Assembly: GCA_020746835.1 (NCBI GenBank)
Contig: JAGPNK010000012.1
Location: forward strand, 930,001 to 994,000
Direction of reading: 5' to 3'
Origin: Stachybotrys elegans
Taxonomy: Eukaryota > Ascomycota > Sordariomycetes > Hypocreales > Stachybotryaceae
DNA: 64,000 nt
Both the position numbers and the translations under genes were made by a program. Shown here piece by piece: positions 54,837 through 64,000 of the stretch. The notes under the pieces were generated by a model. The model saw nothing but the letters and a program-made list of their open reading frames with translations, did no database searches and was not told the origin of the DNA. Positions within the stretch are counted from its first letter, which is position 1; the number at the start of each line of letters is the position of its first letter.

Positions 54837-56562
54837 CTAGCAGCATAGGGTCCGAAGCCTCACTGTGCTTTGCTCAATAAAAACACCAACTTCATCTGCA
54901 TGGTCCATTTTATCGTTAACGCCTAGATGCCAGTAGATTCCACGCTTATTGGCGGTGCTGAAATCCAAGTCCGGCAAGTCGCTAATGCTTCTGACGACAG
55001 CGTTGCGTGGACCACTCATGGACTCGGTGTTGACAACACCGTCATTCTGGAACCAGTCTCCGATGCTGGGTCCTAGGATGGTTCTTTGCTCCTGCGTGAG
55101 CTCTTGGCCTCCCATCGCGTACACAGTCGGCAGAAATATTGGTATGACGTCTTTTCGCGGAATAAAGTGGCCTGGACCTGGAAGCACGAGGTTGTAACCC
55201 AACTCCCCGAGAACCCTAGTTATCACTGATTTGGTAACCCACTCCACGAAGGAGCGGAAACTGGTTATGGTCGTGATGAAGGCCCATCCACTAGCAGTCA
55301 TGGCGTCGATCAGTCGATCTATCAGCCACCCGACAATTGGAATACTTCCTATTGTTCCCCGCACAAAACTCTCTATGCTGGTAGGAAAGGAGTCCATTGC
55401 ACTCCTACCCCATGCAGGCCAGTCCTCGGGGAAAGGATTTGTCGCATGGAAAGATAAGCTGAAGTAATAGACATGTTGCGAGGTGTTAATTGCGTCTTCG
55501 GAGAGTTGGTGAACGCCTTTGATGCTGTTATCGTAGAAACCATTCTTTTGGGAACGCAGCCATTTCCACACAGGGCCGTTTTCTGATTCCAGGCGGGTGA
55601 GCATGTCCTGGAAATTTTCTCCCGCAACTCTACAGATTCCCCAGTGGTCCAGCTGAAGGTCGTAAGCCCTCTTCTCTGGAGCATAGAAGGACGCTGTAGC
55701 GAATAGTCTTGCGATTAAGCCCCCTGCCTCTTGAATTGATCGCTACTCCCTATCAATCTTTCAAGGCTCGGCAATCGGGGAATTAAGAGGTTGAAAACAT
55801 ACTGAAAGGAAGCTTTCCAGAGCATCTGTAATTGTTGTCCCTTTGTGGGGGGTCCCGAGGGTTGTGACGGAGACTGTCCAGTCATCTCTTCCTGTCTGGG
55901 TAAAGTAATCGGGATGGAAATTTGGAGAGCCATTGGCCATCAGACTAATGAGATAGCGTACTGTGTTTCCACCTTGAGAATGGCAAATGAAGTGGACTTT
56001 ATGATCCCGATCCCACCTCCAGTTGTGATAGTCTGTTGAGTTTGAAAACAAGATGGCCCGTCGTCTGTGGGCGGTCCTGGTTTGCTCCGGGGCGTGATCC
56101 GGATCTGTGGTTAAGTAGGAGCCGTAATCAACGTTTACATCATAGACCTCATCGATTGAACCAGTCTGCGGGTTGACTGTGCTGAATCTAATATCGATTA
56201 GCTTGGAATGATGGAACAGATAGCGATAAATATACTGTCCGAAAGTGAGCTGGCTGTATAGCTCACAAGCGCGTTCCCAGTTGGTGGAGATTGGAGCGAC
56301 TGGAGCAACAATGACTGTATATCCTTCACGAACAAGGAGTTTTGGGATGTCAATTACACCGCCGAAGTAGTTGACACCACCGAATAGCGGTGCGCCCCAA
56401 CCGGTAAACCCAGGCACTGTGTTCCGTTATTAATTGGGTCCAGGAGTATCAGGAGTACTTACCAAAGACAATCGGTATACTTTTGTTGCTGGGTGCAGTT
56501 TGCTCTATTCTTTGAGCGAGATCTCGCAGATTGACGAGCCCATCGGGGTCATTGAGATTCAT
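54837..56562 (-). CDS. Triacylglycerol-lipase-like alpha/beta hydrolase (staphylococcal lipase type)
   Basis: Three exons, 56562-56463, 56416-55803 and 55742-54837, total 1620 nt (539 aa, frame kept). The core reads IPIVFVPGFTGWGAPLFGG (oxyanion region), TVIVAPVAPISTNWERACEL, HFICHSQGGNTVRYLISLM (nucleophile Ser in HSQGG) and TLGTPHKGTTITDAL. LDLQLDHWGI-like and NDGVVNTESM segments further on hold the acid and His regions. This sequence style matches the large lipases of staphylococci and related bacteria (family I.6) and is known in some fungi. From ATG 56562 there is no signal peptide. The frame is open upstream with a hydrophobic stretch (ICLLNLSLPLLVM) that could be a leader if translation starts earlier, so the 5' end is uncertain. 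Confidence 0.82.
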
Positions 56563-58494
56563 GACGAGTAAGGGTAAAGATAAGTTGAGTAGACAGATGT
56601 TTTGGAGCCGCCTCTGGGCACTTAGATTATGTACGTCGTATAGCTCTGCATAGGGTAGTCGATAGTGAGAGTATTTATATCTGCAAATAGACGAGATTTG
56701 TATTATAAGAAGTTCATAGTCGGAACTTCTGCAGCCATTTATATCCAAGGTCCTAGCCGGGCTTAAGAGTGCCATAGGTTGTAGCGGATTCATAAGCCAG
56801 AGGACACTTGAATCAGATGATCAGACCATTCTATGGACCATAGAACCCTAAATCACCGAATAGCAGAACTGCTGACGCCACTGAATGTTCTCGATCGTCT
56901 GGTAGGAATGAAGGCACCTGAGTTCCTCGAGCCCTGACATGCATTCTGTCTTGGAAATTGAATTCAATTACTTGAGGTTGAAGGAAATTGGTCACAAAAC
57001 TATATCCCGGGACCTGTGCCTCGAATGGGAGACAGCAGGGCTTGCAAGCAGTACCTCAGTATCATCGTCATCAAGATAGAATGCATATTGCCACGAGATG
57101 GGCTACATTTCTCAGCTGTGAAGAAGACCCTGACCACCATCGCCTGATTCTTTGTAATTATTTACAATACATATTATTTTGGTTTCTTGGGAACATAATA
57201 TTGCTGCGATTTGTGGCTGTCGTCATCATGGCCCCGCGTCCAGACAGAGCCTTTAGGTACGAGAGGAACTCAAACTATTACACTACGGGGGTAGGCAGGA
57301 TGCGGGCCGCAACGTGGACCAATATATTGCCCTAGCAAGCACAAGTGTCGAGCCCAAATTCTAATGACCTAGGAGGAGCACAGTGGAAGAATATTGGTTA
57401 TGGCGGATGGGCGGCACTGGGAGAGGTGTGGCATCGGCATGTGTGTGGGCAGAGTTTGAATAGAGATATTAGCACACTAGAGTAACAGCGGCGCAAAAGA
57501 GCAGGCCAAGTCGGTATAGCAATACTATTCCAGAACAAAATGCTAAATGCCTCTTGCACCTACAAATAAGGCTAGGGGTATAACCTTTAATATCAGTAGA
57601 CTCGCTTTTTAGCTTACGTTAAAGGTGTAAATCAGGAGATGATGACGATTTAGTATAAATAACTTGTTCCATGTTTCGGTTTGGACGACTGTGACAGTCG
57701 CCTATCACATGCCTCATAATGTATCTCATGTACACATACGGTCCCATGTACATATAGCTTTTCCTCTTTCTATGGTAAGAACTGATACACTTGGCTTCAT
57801 TATAAGACCAGACCCACGCAGGTCCGGGCACACCTCGTAGATTTAAGTACTGGTAACGCTACTAGCAATTCCCGCCCTGGCATTGCTGAGCACGTGGCAG
57901 TCACAACTAACCTGAGAACTATTTCTTGGCAGGGTGATGAACTCATTCGCTTTCAAGGGAGGAGGTTATGGCCACCAAATTGTTTTAAGACCTAGTCAGA
58001 GTGTTCTGGATCCGAGCGATACCGCTTAAAGCGATCCCGACTATGAAAGCTGAGATTTTGACTTCTGAGGCGTCTGACTCGACACAAAGCTCGAACAGTC
58101 TACGGGTTACTGCATTAGTGGTGCGTTTATCAACAAGAGCCGTTACCAACACGTTTCGGAGACATGGCTGTGCATGAGAGCCATCCAATCGCGTTGATCT
58201 CACTCTAGACACGGTTCCCTTCGACAGTATAGACAGTATCAAACAATTTGCATGCAGCCACTCTAGTATGTCACATTGGATTACCGTTAGATGCCACCAA
58301 TCTTCAAATATTTTATGGTAATAGCATCAAGCAACGGCTATGCTGCATCTCTATTTACCCTGCTGTGTCAGTGGTGACTGGAGAGGTTCGAGGTGAGTAA
58401 ATATTCTTTATTCTATCTTGTGCAATTGGTCCTAATCCTTGGCTGTCTAAATAACGGCTCCACTAAGTTCAGGCATATTGGTTTAGATCTCCAG
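56563..58494. other. 1.9-kb spacer, AT-rich, with a relic of a neighbouring gene
   Basis: No intact gene. The only structure recognised is a copy (about 58130-58222) of the 5' end of the membrane-protein gene at 58495-59861. Several AT-rich stretches occur (57150-57200, 57470-57660). Confidence 0.45.
58130..58222 (-). pseudogene. Relic copy of the 5' end of the adjacent membrane-protein gene
   Basis: On the minus strand an ATG (58164-58162) opens MSPKRVGNGS before a stop. At 59861 a matching ATG opens MAPSRVGNNSQ. The DNA flanking both ATGs is also alike (for example CATCCAAT, GTTGA.CTCACTCT), with mostly transition differences. No further coding similarity was followed downstream. Confidence 0.5.
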
Positions 58495-59736
58495 CTATAT
58501 GTGAGGCCAGAATAACGTCCATTGAACTTCATGATAGACATCTGCCGGCATTGCTCGAAATGATAGGAAAGTCTCTGCAAAAATCAGGATCCGAGCAATA
58601 ATATAGATAGCATAGGCAGAGTTAGCAATGCCTCTGAACAGCCATCGCCTTATGAACGTGTTCTTCTTGGCTTCTCGCGTCCATATCCATATGAGGTCGA
58701 ATTTGAAGTCGAACCAAGGCTGAGTCGACAAGACCGGAACAAACCCGCCAATTACCATAACTGCAAGTAGGATAACGCCGGAACTCCGCCAGATAATGGT
58801 TTCCATAGGGGTAGGAAATGGAAATGACCAACTGACTAGATGAATCATGGCATGGACGACGGAGACAACCCATACCATGGTCGCCTCCATGCCAGTTGGA
58901 GGCGGAGGCGAATAGTCATTCGGAATTCGTTCAAGCGGCCTTTTCTCCAGTCCTCCGTAATGCAAGAGGGAGGGTAAGCGTCGCCAGTCGTCCCATACCG
59001 GCTTCTCCACAAAGTCCAAGGGGGTGTCGACGTAGGGGTCCTTGGCTATGTCCCCAGCTGAAACGAGGAGATCTGCAATAGTCCAATCGACATATATGAC
59101 GTCGGGCTCGTTCACATTTTGTGGTTTTCTTGACCAAGAGTAGGACGTTGCGAGAGTTGGGACAATGAAAGCAACTGTAAAGACCTCAAGTGGAGTGATG
59201 CTCAGCGACTGACTTGCTCGAGCAGCAATCGAGCACAACAGCCACCCTGCCTGTAGGAACGCAACCCATTTTGCCAACCGGTCAGCCTTGCTGCGGTCCC
59301 AGATCTGGTCTCGAGTCACCTGGGGAATACTGATTCATCCTTTCTTAACGAGATAATGTATCGATGTTGCATTGATGGGAAATGCAGGAAACCCAGGCGC
59401 CGCCAGAAGGAAACCACCCGCATTTGCGTAGAAGGCGTGAACCATTGTCCATTCGTGACATCCCAAGCTGTGCATTTCTTTGACTGATATCTTTGCGGCG
59501 TTCCACTGCATAATCGCGAAGAGGGTTAGGACCTCGGGGGCCCAGATGGCCAGGGCAGCCCACCGCAACTTGCGTCTGACGATTGCACTGTATGAGTCGC
59601 GCTTAGCTTGGATATTGTGGTGCAATACGGTCCAGACGCAGACGAAAAGAGCCATGAAATTAGTTATGAGAATGTCAAAAGTGCCCCTTCCATTAGGGGA
59701 GTCAACCCAGCCCACTGTGTCATGAACAGAGTCCAT
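58495..59736 (-). pseudogene. Fungal membrane protein gene interrupted by one in-frame TGA
   Basis: The frame reads from MDSVHDTVGWVDSPNGRGTF (ATG 59736) to IHYLVKKG, meets TGA at 59337-59335, and continues in the same frame as ISIPQVTRDQIWDRSKADRLAKW to the stop at 58495. Both halves belong to one common family of uncharacterised fungal membrane proteins (WVDSPNGRGTFDI; HEWTMVHAFYANAGGF; WDRSKADRLAKW; five or more membrane spans). The family normally reads straight through this point with an aromatic residue. No plausible intron removes the stop: the only GT..AG pair close by is 30 nt long. It is therefore a recent nonsense mutation, a readthrough stop or a sequencing error. A second possible start, MAPSRVGNNSQ at 59861, would need an intron before the main frame. 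Confidence 0.7.
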
Positions 59737-60215
59737 AATGGCAGCAGGAAAATAATGCCGCGGTGGTGGGTGCATGGAGGGCAAACGGGACTCTTCCAGT
59801 ATACATACCAGCTTGTAGCCATGCTTACTTGACTGTTATTGCCAACGCGGCTCGGAGCCATGACTGTGCATAAGAGTCATCCAATAGGGTTGAGCTCACT
59901 CTTGGTATCACAGCCTTGCCAATTCTTATTCTGCAGTTGGTGCTAACAGGTAAGCCACCCACATGGGAGTAGTCGCGCTGAAGGACATGGGTTCCATATC
60001 AGGCAAGTTTACCGCCGAGAAACCCCCATTACCGACATATCAGTTGGATGGCTCGGCTGAGCCCCAGAGGGTTTGCCGCCCAATATCTTTTTATGAAGAA
60101 AGTGGGTTACAGGACCAACCCCCGAATTTTCACCTGCAAAAGATGTCCCACAACTATTCAACGATGATATGAGAAAAGCATACCATTCCGGCGCGCAAAT
60201 AAAACGGAGCCAAAC
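59737..60215. other. Divergent spacer before the squalene-epoxidase-like gene
   Basis: Contains the alternative first exon (59861) and upstream region of the broken membrane-protein gene, matched by the relic at 58130-58222, plus the upstream region of the monooxygenase gene. No clear TATA box was seen. Confidence 0.45.
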
Positions 60216-61701
60216 ATGACCTCCGAATATGATGTGATAGTCATTGGCGCAGGTATCGCTGGCTGTGCAGCTGCAAAGGCCTTTGCACACAAGGGGTACC
60301 AAGTGCTTGTGATTGAGCGGAGTCTTACTGAACCAGATCGCATCGTCGGCGAGCTCCTACAACCTGGCGGTGTCGCCGCATTGCAGCGCCTTGGACTCGG
60401 CGAGTGTCTCGAGGGTATTGACGCATCCCCGGTCAAAGGATATCACATATACTGGCACGGTGAAGAAGCGCCTTTCTGGTTCTGTGCCGCCCCCAACGAA
60501 CCTCAGCCAACGGGGAGGACCTTTCATCATGGGCGGTTTGTGTCTAAACTCAGGCATAAAATCGCAGCAGAGGGAAACATTACCCTAATGGAGGGTACTG
60601 TCAGAGAGATATTACGTGACGATGTTTCTAGACATGTTGTCGGGGTTCAAGTTACCTTGAAAGAAGACATGTTGCTCCACGTAAGTCCACAGCAGCATCT
60701 CGCGAGTCCCTACTTACCACATGCAGTTGAGGCTTCACGCTCATCTGACCATTCTTGCCGATGGACCGTCTTCCAACTTTCGCTCACAGTTTATCGACCA
60801 ACAACCTTCCGCCAAGTCAAGGTTCTGGGGATTGGAGCTCATCGATGCCAATCTTCCTCATTACGGCTATGCATATGGCGTCATCGGGTCTGGACCACCC
60901 CTTCTGATGTACCAGATCAGTGAGAAAGAGACAAGAATTCTCATCGATATATTAGACTCTGACTACAGGCAAATGGGCGATGCTCAGGGTGTCCGAGAGT
61001 ATATCATCTCCAGAGTCCTGCCTACACTACCTCCATCAGTACAGCCCAGTGTTTTGGAAGCAGCGAAATCCGGCCGCTTGAGATGTATGCCTAATTCATG
61101 GCTATCTTCAGCTGCGATCCACACACCGGGAATCGCTATTCTGGGAGATGCGTCTAATATGCGGCATCCTCTCACGGGAGGTGGAATGACGGTCGCCATC
61201 AAAGATGCCATACTTTTGGCCGAGTTGCTCGCACCGAACCGCATCACTTCACTATCTGATAGGAGCCACGTTGCCAAGGCAATCAGAGTCTTCCATTGGC
61301 AGAGGAAATGGCATGCATCTACCATAAATATCTTGGCACAGACCCTTTATCTGTTGTTTGTAGCCGAAGGTGGGTTGATTTATCCATGAAGCAGAAAACA
61401 CACAGCGTTCTAACCGAGTTTCACAGACCCGGGTCTTCAGATTATGCAAGCTGGCTTCGTCAAATACATTCAAAAAGGACCCCGTCATTTTGGAGAGCCA
61501 GTGGGAATTATGGGAGGACTCGTTGAAAATCCCTTGCGACTATTCTATCAGTTTTTCTGCATAGCGTTCTATAGCATCGGGCTGCACGTCCATGGTTCAG
61601 GTGTCTTGGGTCTCCCATTTGCCTTACTTGAATCCTGCAAGGTGTTTTGGAGTGCTGTAGCGATATTGATGCCATGCATTAGAGACGAACTCAAAGGCTG
61701 A
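60216..61701 (+). CDS. Squalene epoxidase-like FAD monooxygenase (ERG1 family)
   Basis: Three exons, 60216-60680, 60727-61369 and 61427-61701, total 1383 nt (460 aa, frame kept). The dinucleotide fold is DVIVIGAGIAGCAAAKAFA. Family motifs follow: RIVGELLQPGGVAALQRLGL, GRTFHHGRFVSKLRHKI, LTILADGPSSNFR (DG motif), GIAILGDASNMRHPLTGGGMTVAIKDA, and a C-terminal hydrophobic membrane region (FYQFFCIAFYSIGLHV). This is the set expected of squalene monooxygenase, which makes 2,3-oxidosqualene in the ER for sterols. The gene sits in an accessory setting rather than among housekeeping genes. It may be an additional copy serving a triterpenoid pathway or inhibitor resistance; that is inference. No N-terminal anchor precedes the FAD domain, unlike many Erg1 proteins. 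Confidence 0.88.
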
Positions 61702-61929
61702 GGCTATAACCACCCTCCCGTTGTCAGTCTTAATCCTAACAAACCCAATATCACAAAAGTTCACGGGAAACCGAAGCAAACCGTCCATCAACGTTAGGGG
61801 GGCTTCTGTCTGTCTCTGGCTATGCAACAAAATAACTAGGAGCCACGCGTGGAGATCATGCACCCTTCATGTGTTCAACTGGCGGAGATATCGTGTTTCT
61901 CATTATTGCTGTATGAACATCGACCACGC

Positions 61930-63075
61930 CTAGAGCTCTATCCCAATGCTCTTGTATATCTCCCGCAGGTACTCCCTTGCCGGCGACGTGAAGGGCATGT
62001 CCGCTCTCATCTTATTCATGACATATGAAATGGTCATCTTTCTCTCAAAATCCAAGATGCATATTGATCCACCCCAACCACCCCAGAGGGCAACACGGCC
62101 AGGTGGTAGCCAGTCAATGCCTGTTTCACCATCCCCGCGAAGAGCCAGGCCCATTCCCCAGCGGAGGTACAAGCCACTGAACATGTCCGTGCCTCGAGTC
62201 TGCTCTTGAAATATGGAATCTGCAGTCTCCTTGGAGAGGACTTCTGTCTTGGCACCACGACCGGCAAGCGTGACATTGGACAGGAGCTTAACACATCCCG
62301 CAGCGTTTCCATGTCCGTTGGCAGCGCCAATCTCGGACCGTCTCCAAGTCTCTGTCTGAGCGAATTCTGGTAACGGTAGAGGGTTCAAGAGCTTTATAAC
62401 AAAAGAGTCGGCAGGGATTGGCGGGATATCAAGACTGGGTGGCGGGATCATGTCCGACACGCGAGGCCAGTCTTCTTCCTTGCAGCCGATTTGCACATCT
62501 GCTCCAGTAGGCGCCGCAAGTTCTTTCGCGACAAATTCGCCCAAGGTCTGGCCAGTAACCCGCCGCACGACTTCGCCAATCAGATGACCATATACCCAAG
62601 TGTGGTAGGTGGACATTGTGCCCGGCTCCCAGAACGGTGCCTGGGCCGCCAGAGCCGCGGTGGCCTTGGGCACGTCGCACATTTCCTCGTACGAGATGGG
62701 CGCTTCCCAGCCCGCCACTCCCGAGCTGTGGGATAGCAGATGTCTTATTTCGATATTTTCCTTGCCGTTGGCGGCAAACTCCGGCCAGAACTTGGCAACC
62801 TTGTCGGTGTAGGAGACGAGACCGCGATCTACCAGCTTCAGCATCGCCATGGCCGTGACGACTTTGGTGCAAGAGTACATGTTGACGATGGTATCTTGAG
62901 TCCAGGGCTTGGTCTGAGTGTTGTCGGCATATCCTCCGTACAGATTGACAACCTCCTTGCCATCTAGGTTGACGCATAGCGAGGCACCGTTTTCCTCGCC
63001 CGAAAGAATTAGTTTCTCAAATGCATTGCGAACGCCTTGGAACTGCTCGTCGCAGTTTCCACCTACGCGCGCCAT
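61930..63075 (-). CDS. Beta-lactamase-fold esterase/transferase (EstB-like)
   Basis: A single exon, 381 aa from ATG 63075 (context CGCGCC-ATG). The catalytic Ser-x-x-Lys is SCTK in NMYSCTKVVTAMAMLKLVD. The second motif region is YHTWVYGHLIGEVVRRVTG (Tyr of Tyr-x-x). The third, near WGGWGGSICILD, carries a Trp-Gly-Gly in place of the KTG of true beta-lactamases, as in EstB-type esterases. The protein lacks a signal peptide and is probably cytosolic. By family it may hydrolyse or transfer acyl groups; LovD-type acyltransferases of fungal pathways share this fold but not the detailed motifs. It lies tail to tail with the squalene-epoxidase-like gene. Confidence 0.87.
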   Translation of the reverse strand: MARVGGNCDEQFQGVRNAFEKLILSGEENGASLCVNLDGKEVVNLYGGYADNTQTKPWTQDTIVNMYSCTKVVTAMAMLKLVDRGLVSYTDKVAKFWPEFAANGKENIEIRHLLSHSSGVAGWEAPISYEEMCDVPKATAALAAQAPFWEPGTMSTYHTWVYGHLIGEVVRRVTGQTLGEFVAKELAAPTGADVQIGCKEEDWPRVSDMIPPPSLDIPPIPADSFVIKLLNPLPLPEFAQTETWRRSEIGAANGHGNAAGCVKLLSNVTLAGRGAKTEVLSKETADSIFQEQTRGTDMFSGLYLRWGMGLALRGDGETGIDWLPPGRVALWGGWGGSICILDFERKMTISYVMNKMRADMPFTSPAREYLREIYKSIGIEL

Positions 63076-64000
63076 GTTGGTGATTAGGATGAGATGTATG
63101 CAGTGAACCTTGCGGAACGAATAATTGCTCAGAGAAACAAGAGGGGTGCAACGAAGGTTTTAACACAAGAGCAGTACGGGGTATGGGGACTCGCTTGATG
63201 CACGGGCATCAGCTGGTCTGTTCACATCATCAGCTTGGAAACATCCCCGTCTCGCCCACCGAGCCCCGCTACCTATATGGAGATTGATGGGGGTCACGAC
63301 CAAACACCTGGGGAGATGCGCAGTCCGAGAATAGAAGATAGACGGCCATGAGGTTTACGACCACGATGTATGTCTGCGCGTACTAGATCACAACGTCTTG
63401 GAAGCATCAATACAACAGCGTCTGATCCTTGGTGGCTAGTCTCTGCTGTGTGGCACAGCAGCAAATCTCAATGCAGCCCACGTCAGCCACTGCTTGGAAT
63501 GGGCACAAAGACGAGGCGGGGCGGACTTGTAGACCAACATACGGCGCTACCGTTTGGGTTACATCAACGCGAGTCGAGTCAGATGTCTAGTCTCGTCTGT
63601 GAGTTAACCGAGGCACTACCATGACTCGGGCTCTCTCCAGATTGGGGCAAAGGGCAATGTTGATCATCCAACCATCACCGCCGACCCGCGCCCCCGGATC
63701 CATACGCCCACATAGCCCACATCGGGCTGGGTCTCTTACGTGCTTCAACAATTTCCCTTGTCTTCTTGACGGGCGCGACGTGGGATCGACGCTCATGGTA
63801 GTTGCAATGGTGGCGCTAAGCAGAGCAGGTGCCTCGCGTGGAGCAGTTTTGCAAAGACTGAAAGACACTGGCAGACATCGCTTGAGGCCTCGAGTAGCAT
63901 GTGTCAGGAAGGGCGGACAGAGAGACCGTCGGGAATAGCAGTCGGCCGCACATCGGGGAGATTTGCCAACGCAGGTATTTCTCTGCCGAGACTACCGTCG
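63076..64000. other. Right-end spacer without a recognised gene
   Basis: 925 bp. Open frames on both strands overlap each other and lack family features. The region is GC-rich from about 63640 onward. A gene may begin beyond the window. Confidence 0.4.

Noticed and set aside
59314..59343. 30-nt GT..AG pair that would remove the in-frame TGA
   Set aside because: Shorter than any intron in this window (about 45 nt or more) and without a branch site.
61930..63075. Reading the right-end hydrolase as a true antibiotic beta-lactamase
   Set aside because: The third motif is WGG rather than KTG and there is no secretion signal, which fits EstB-like esterases better.

Overview
The window is nuclear DNA of a filamentous ascomycete (Pezizomycotina), probably a Sordariomycete. 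Genes are interrupted by short introns of about 45-85 nt with GT..AG ends and CTAAC/CTGAC branch sites. The gene content (Zn2Cys6 regulators, a NACHT-ankyrin NLR, secreted subtilases, an arrestin-like adaptor, a LaeA-like methyltransferase, P450 and MFS genes) is typical of such fungi. The class-level guess is inference. No tRNA, rRNA, intact transposon or polyketide/peptide synthase was recognised.

Left part (0-10 kb): the end of a membrane-protein gene, then a compact three-gene locus. It holds two divergent SesA-type proteins (2003-1326 minus; 2485-3117 plus) and a six-exon NLR (6939-3220 minus) with a short N-terminal motif, a NACHT domain and about 15 ankyrin repeats. The NLR N-terminus and both SesA C-termini share a Gly/Asn/Gln-rich motif. 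This matches the known fungal design in which an NLR passes an amyloid fold to a cell-death effector encoded next to it, here apparently with two effectors. A large coiled-coil, Gly/Tyr-rich protein follows.

Middle part (10-24.6 kb): two secreted subtilisin-like proteases flank an alpha-arrestin with a C-terminal PPxY motif and a Zn2Cys6 factor. Then come a very GC-rich secreted polysaccharide-lyase-like gene and a DyP-type peroxidase. 25-34 kb holds a BTB protein, a GMC alcohol oxidase, a PQQ sugar dehydrogenase and a gene-poor stretch with a decayed repeat.

Right part (34-64 kb): a secreted beta-lactamase-fold hydrolase, a LaeA-like methyltransferase with nine exons, a GT34 glycosyltransferase, an adenosine-deaminase-like enzyme, a second Zn2Cys6 factor, a fringe-like glycosyltransferase, an MCT-type MFS carrier, a P450, a sugar porter, a staphylococcal-type lipase, a membrane-protein gene broken by one in-frame TGA, a squalene-epoxidase-like monooxygenase and a second beta-lactamase-fold esterase. 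The 48-63 kb run resembles an accessory metabolic region without a backbone synthase in view.

Exon boundaries given were worked out by eye. Where stated, the summed exon lengths are a multiple of three, which checks reading frame but not splicing itself.
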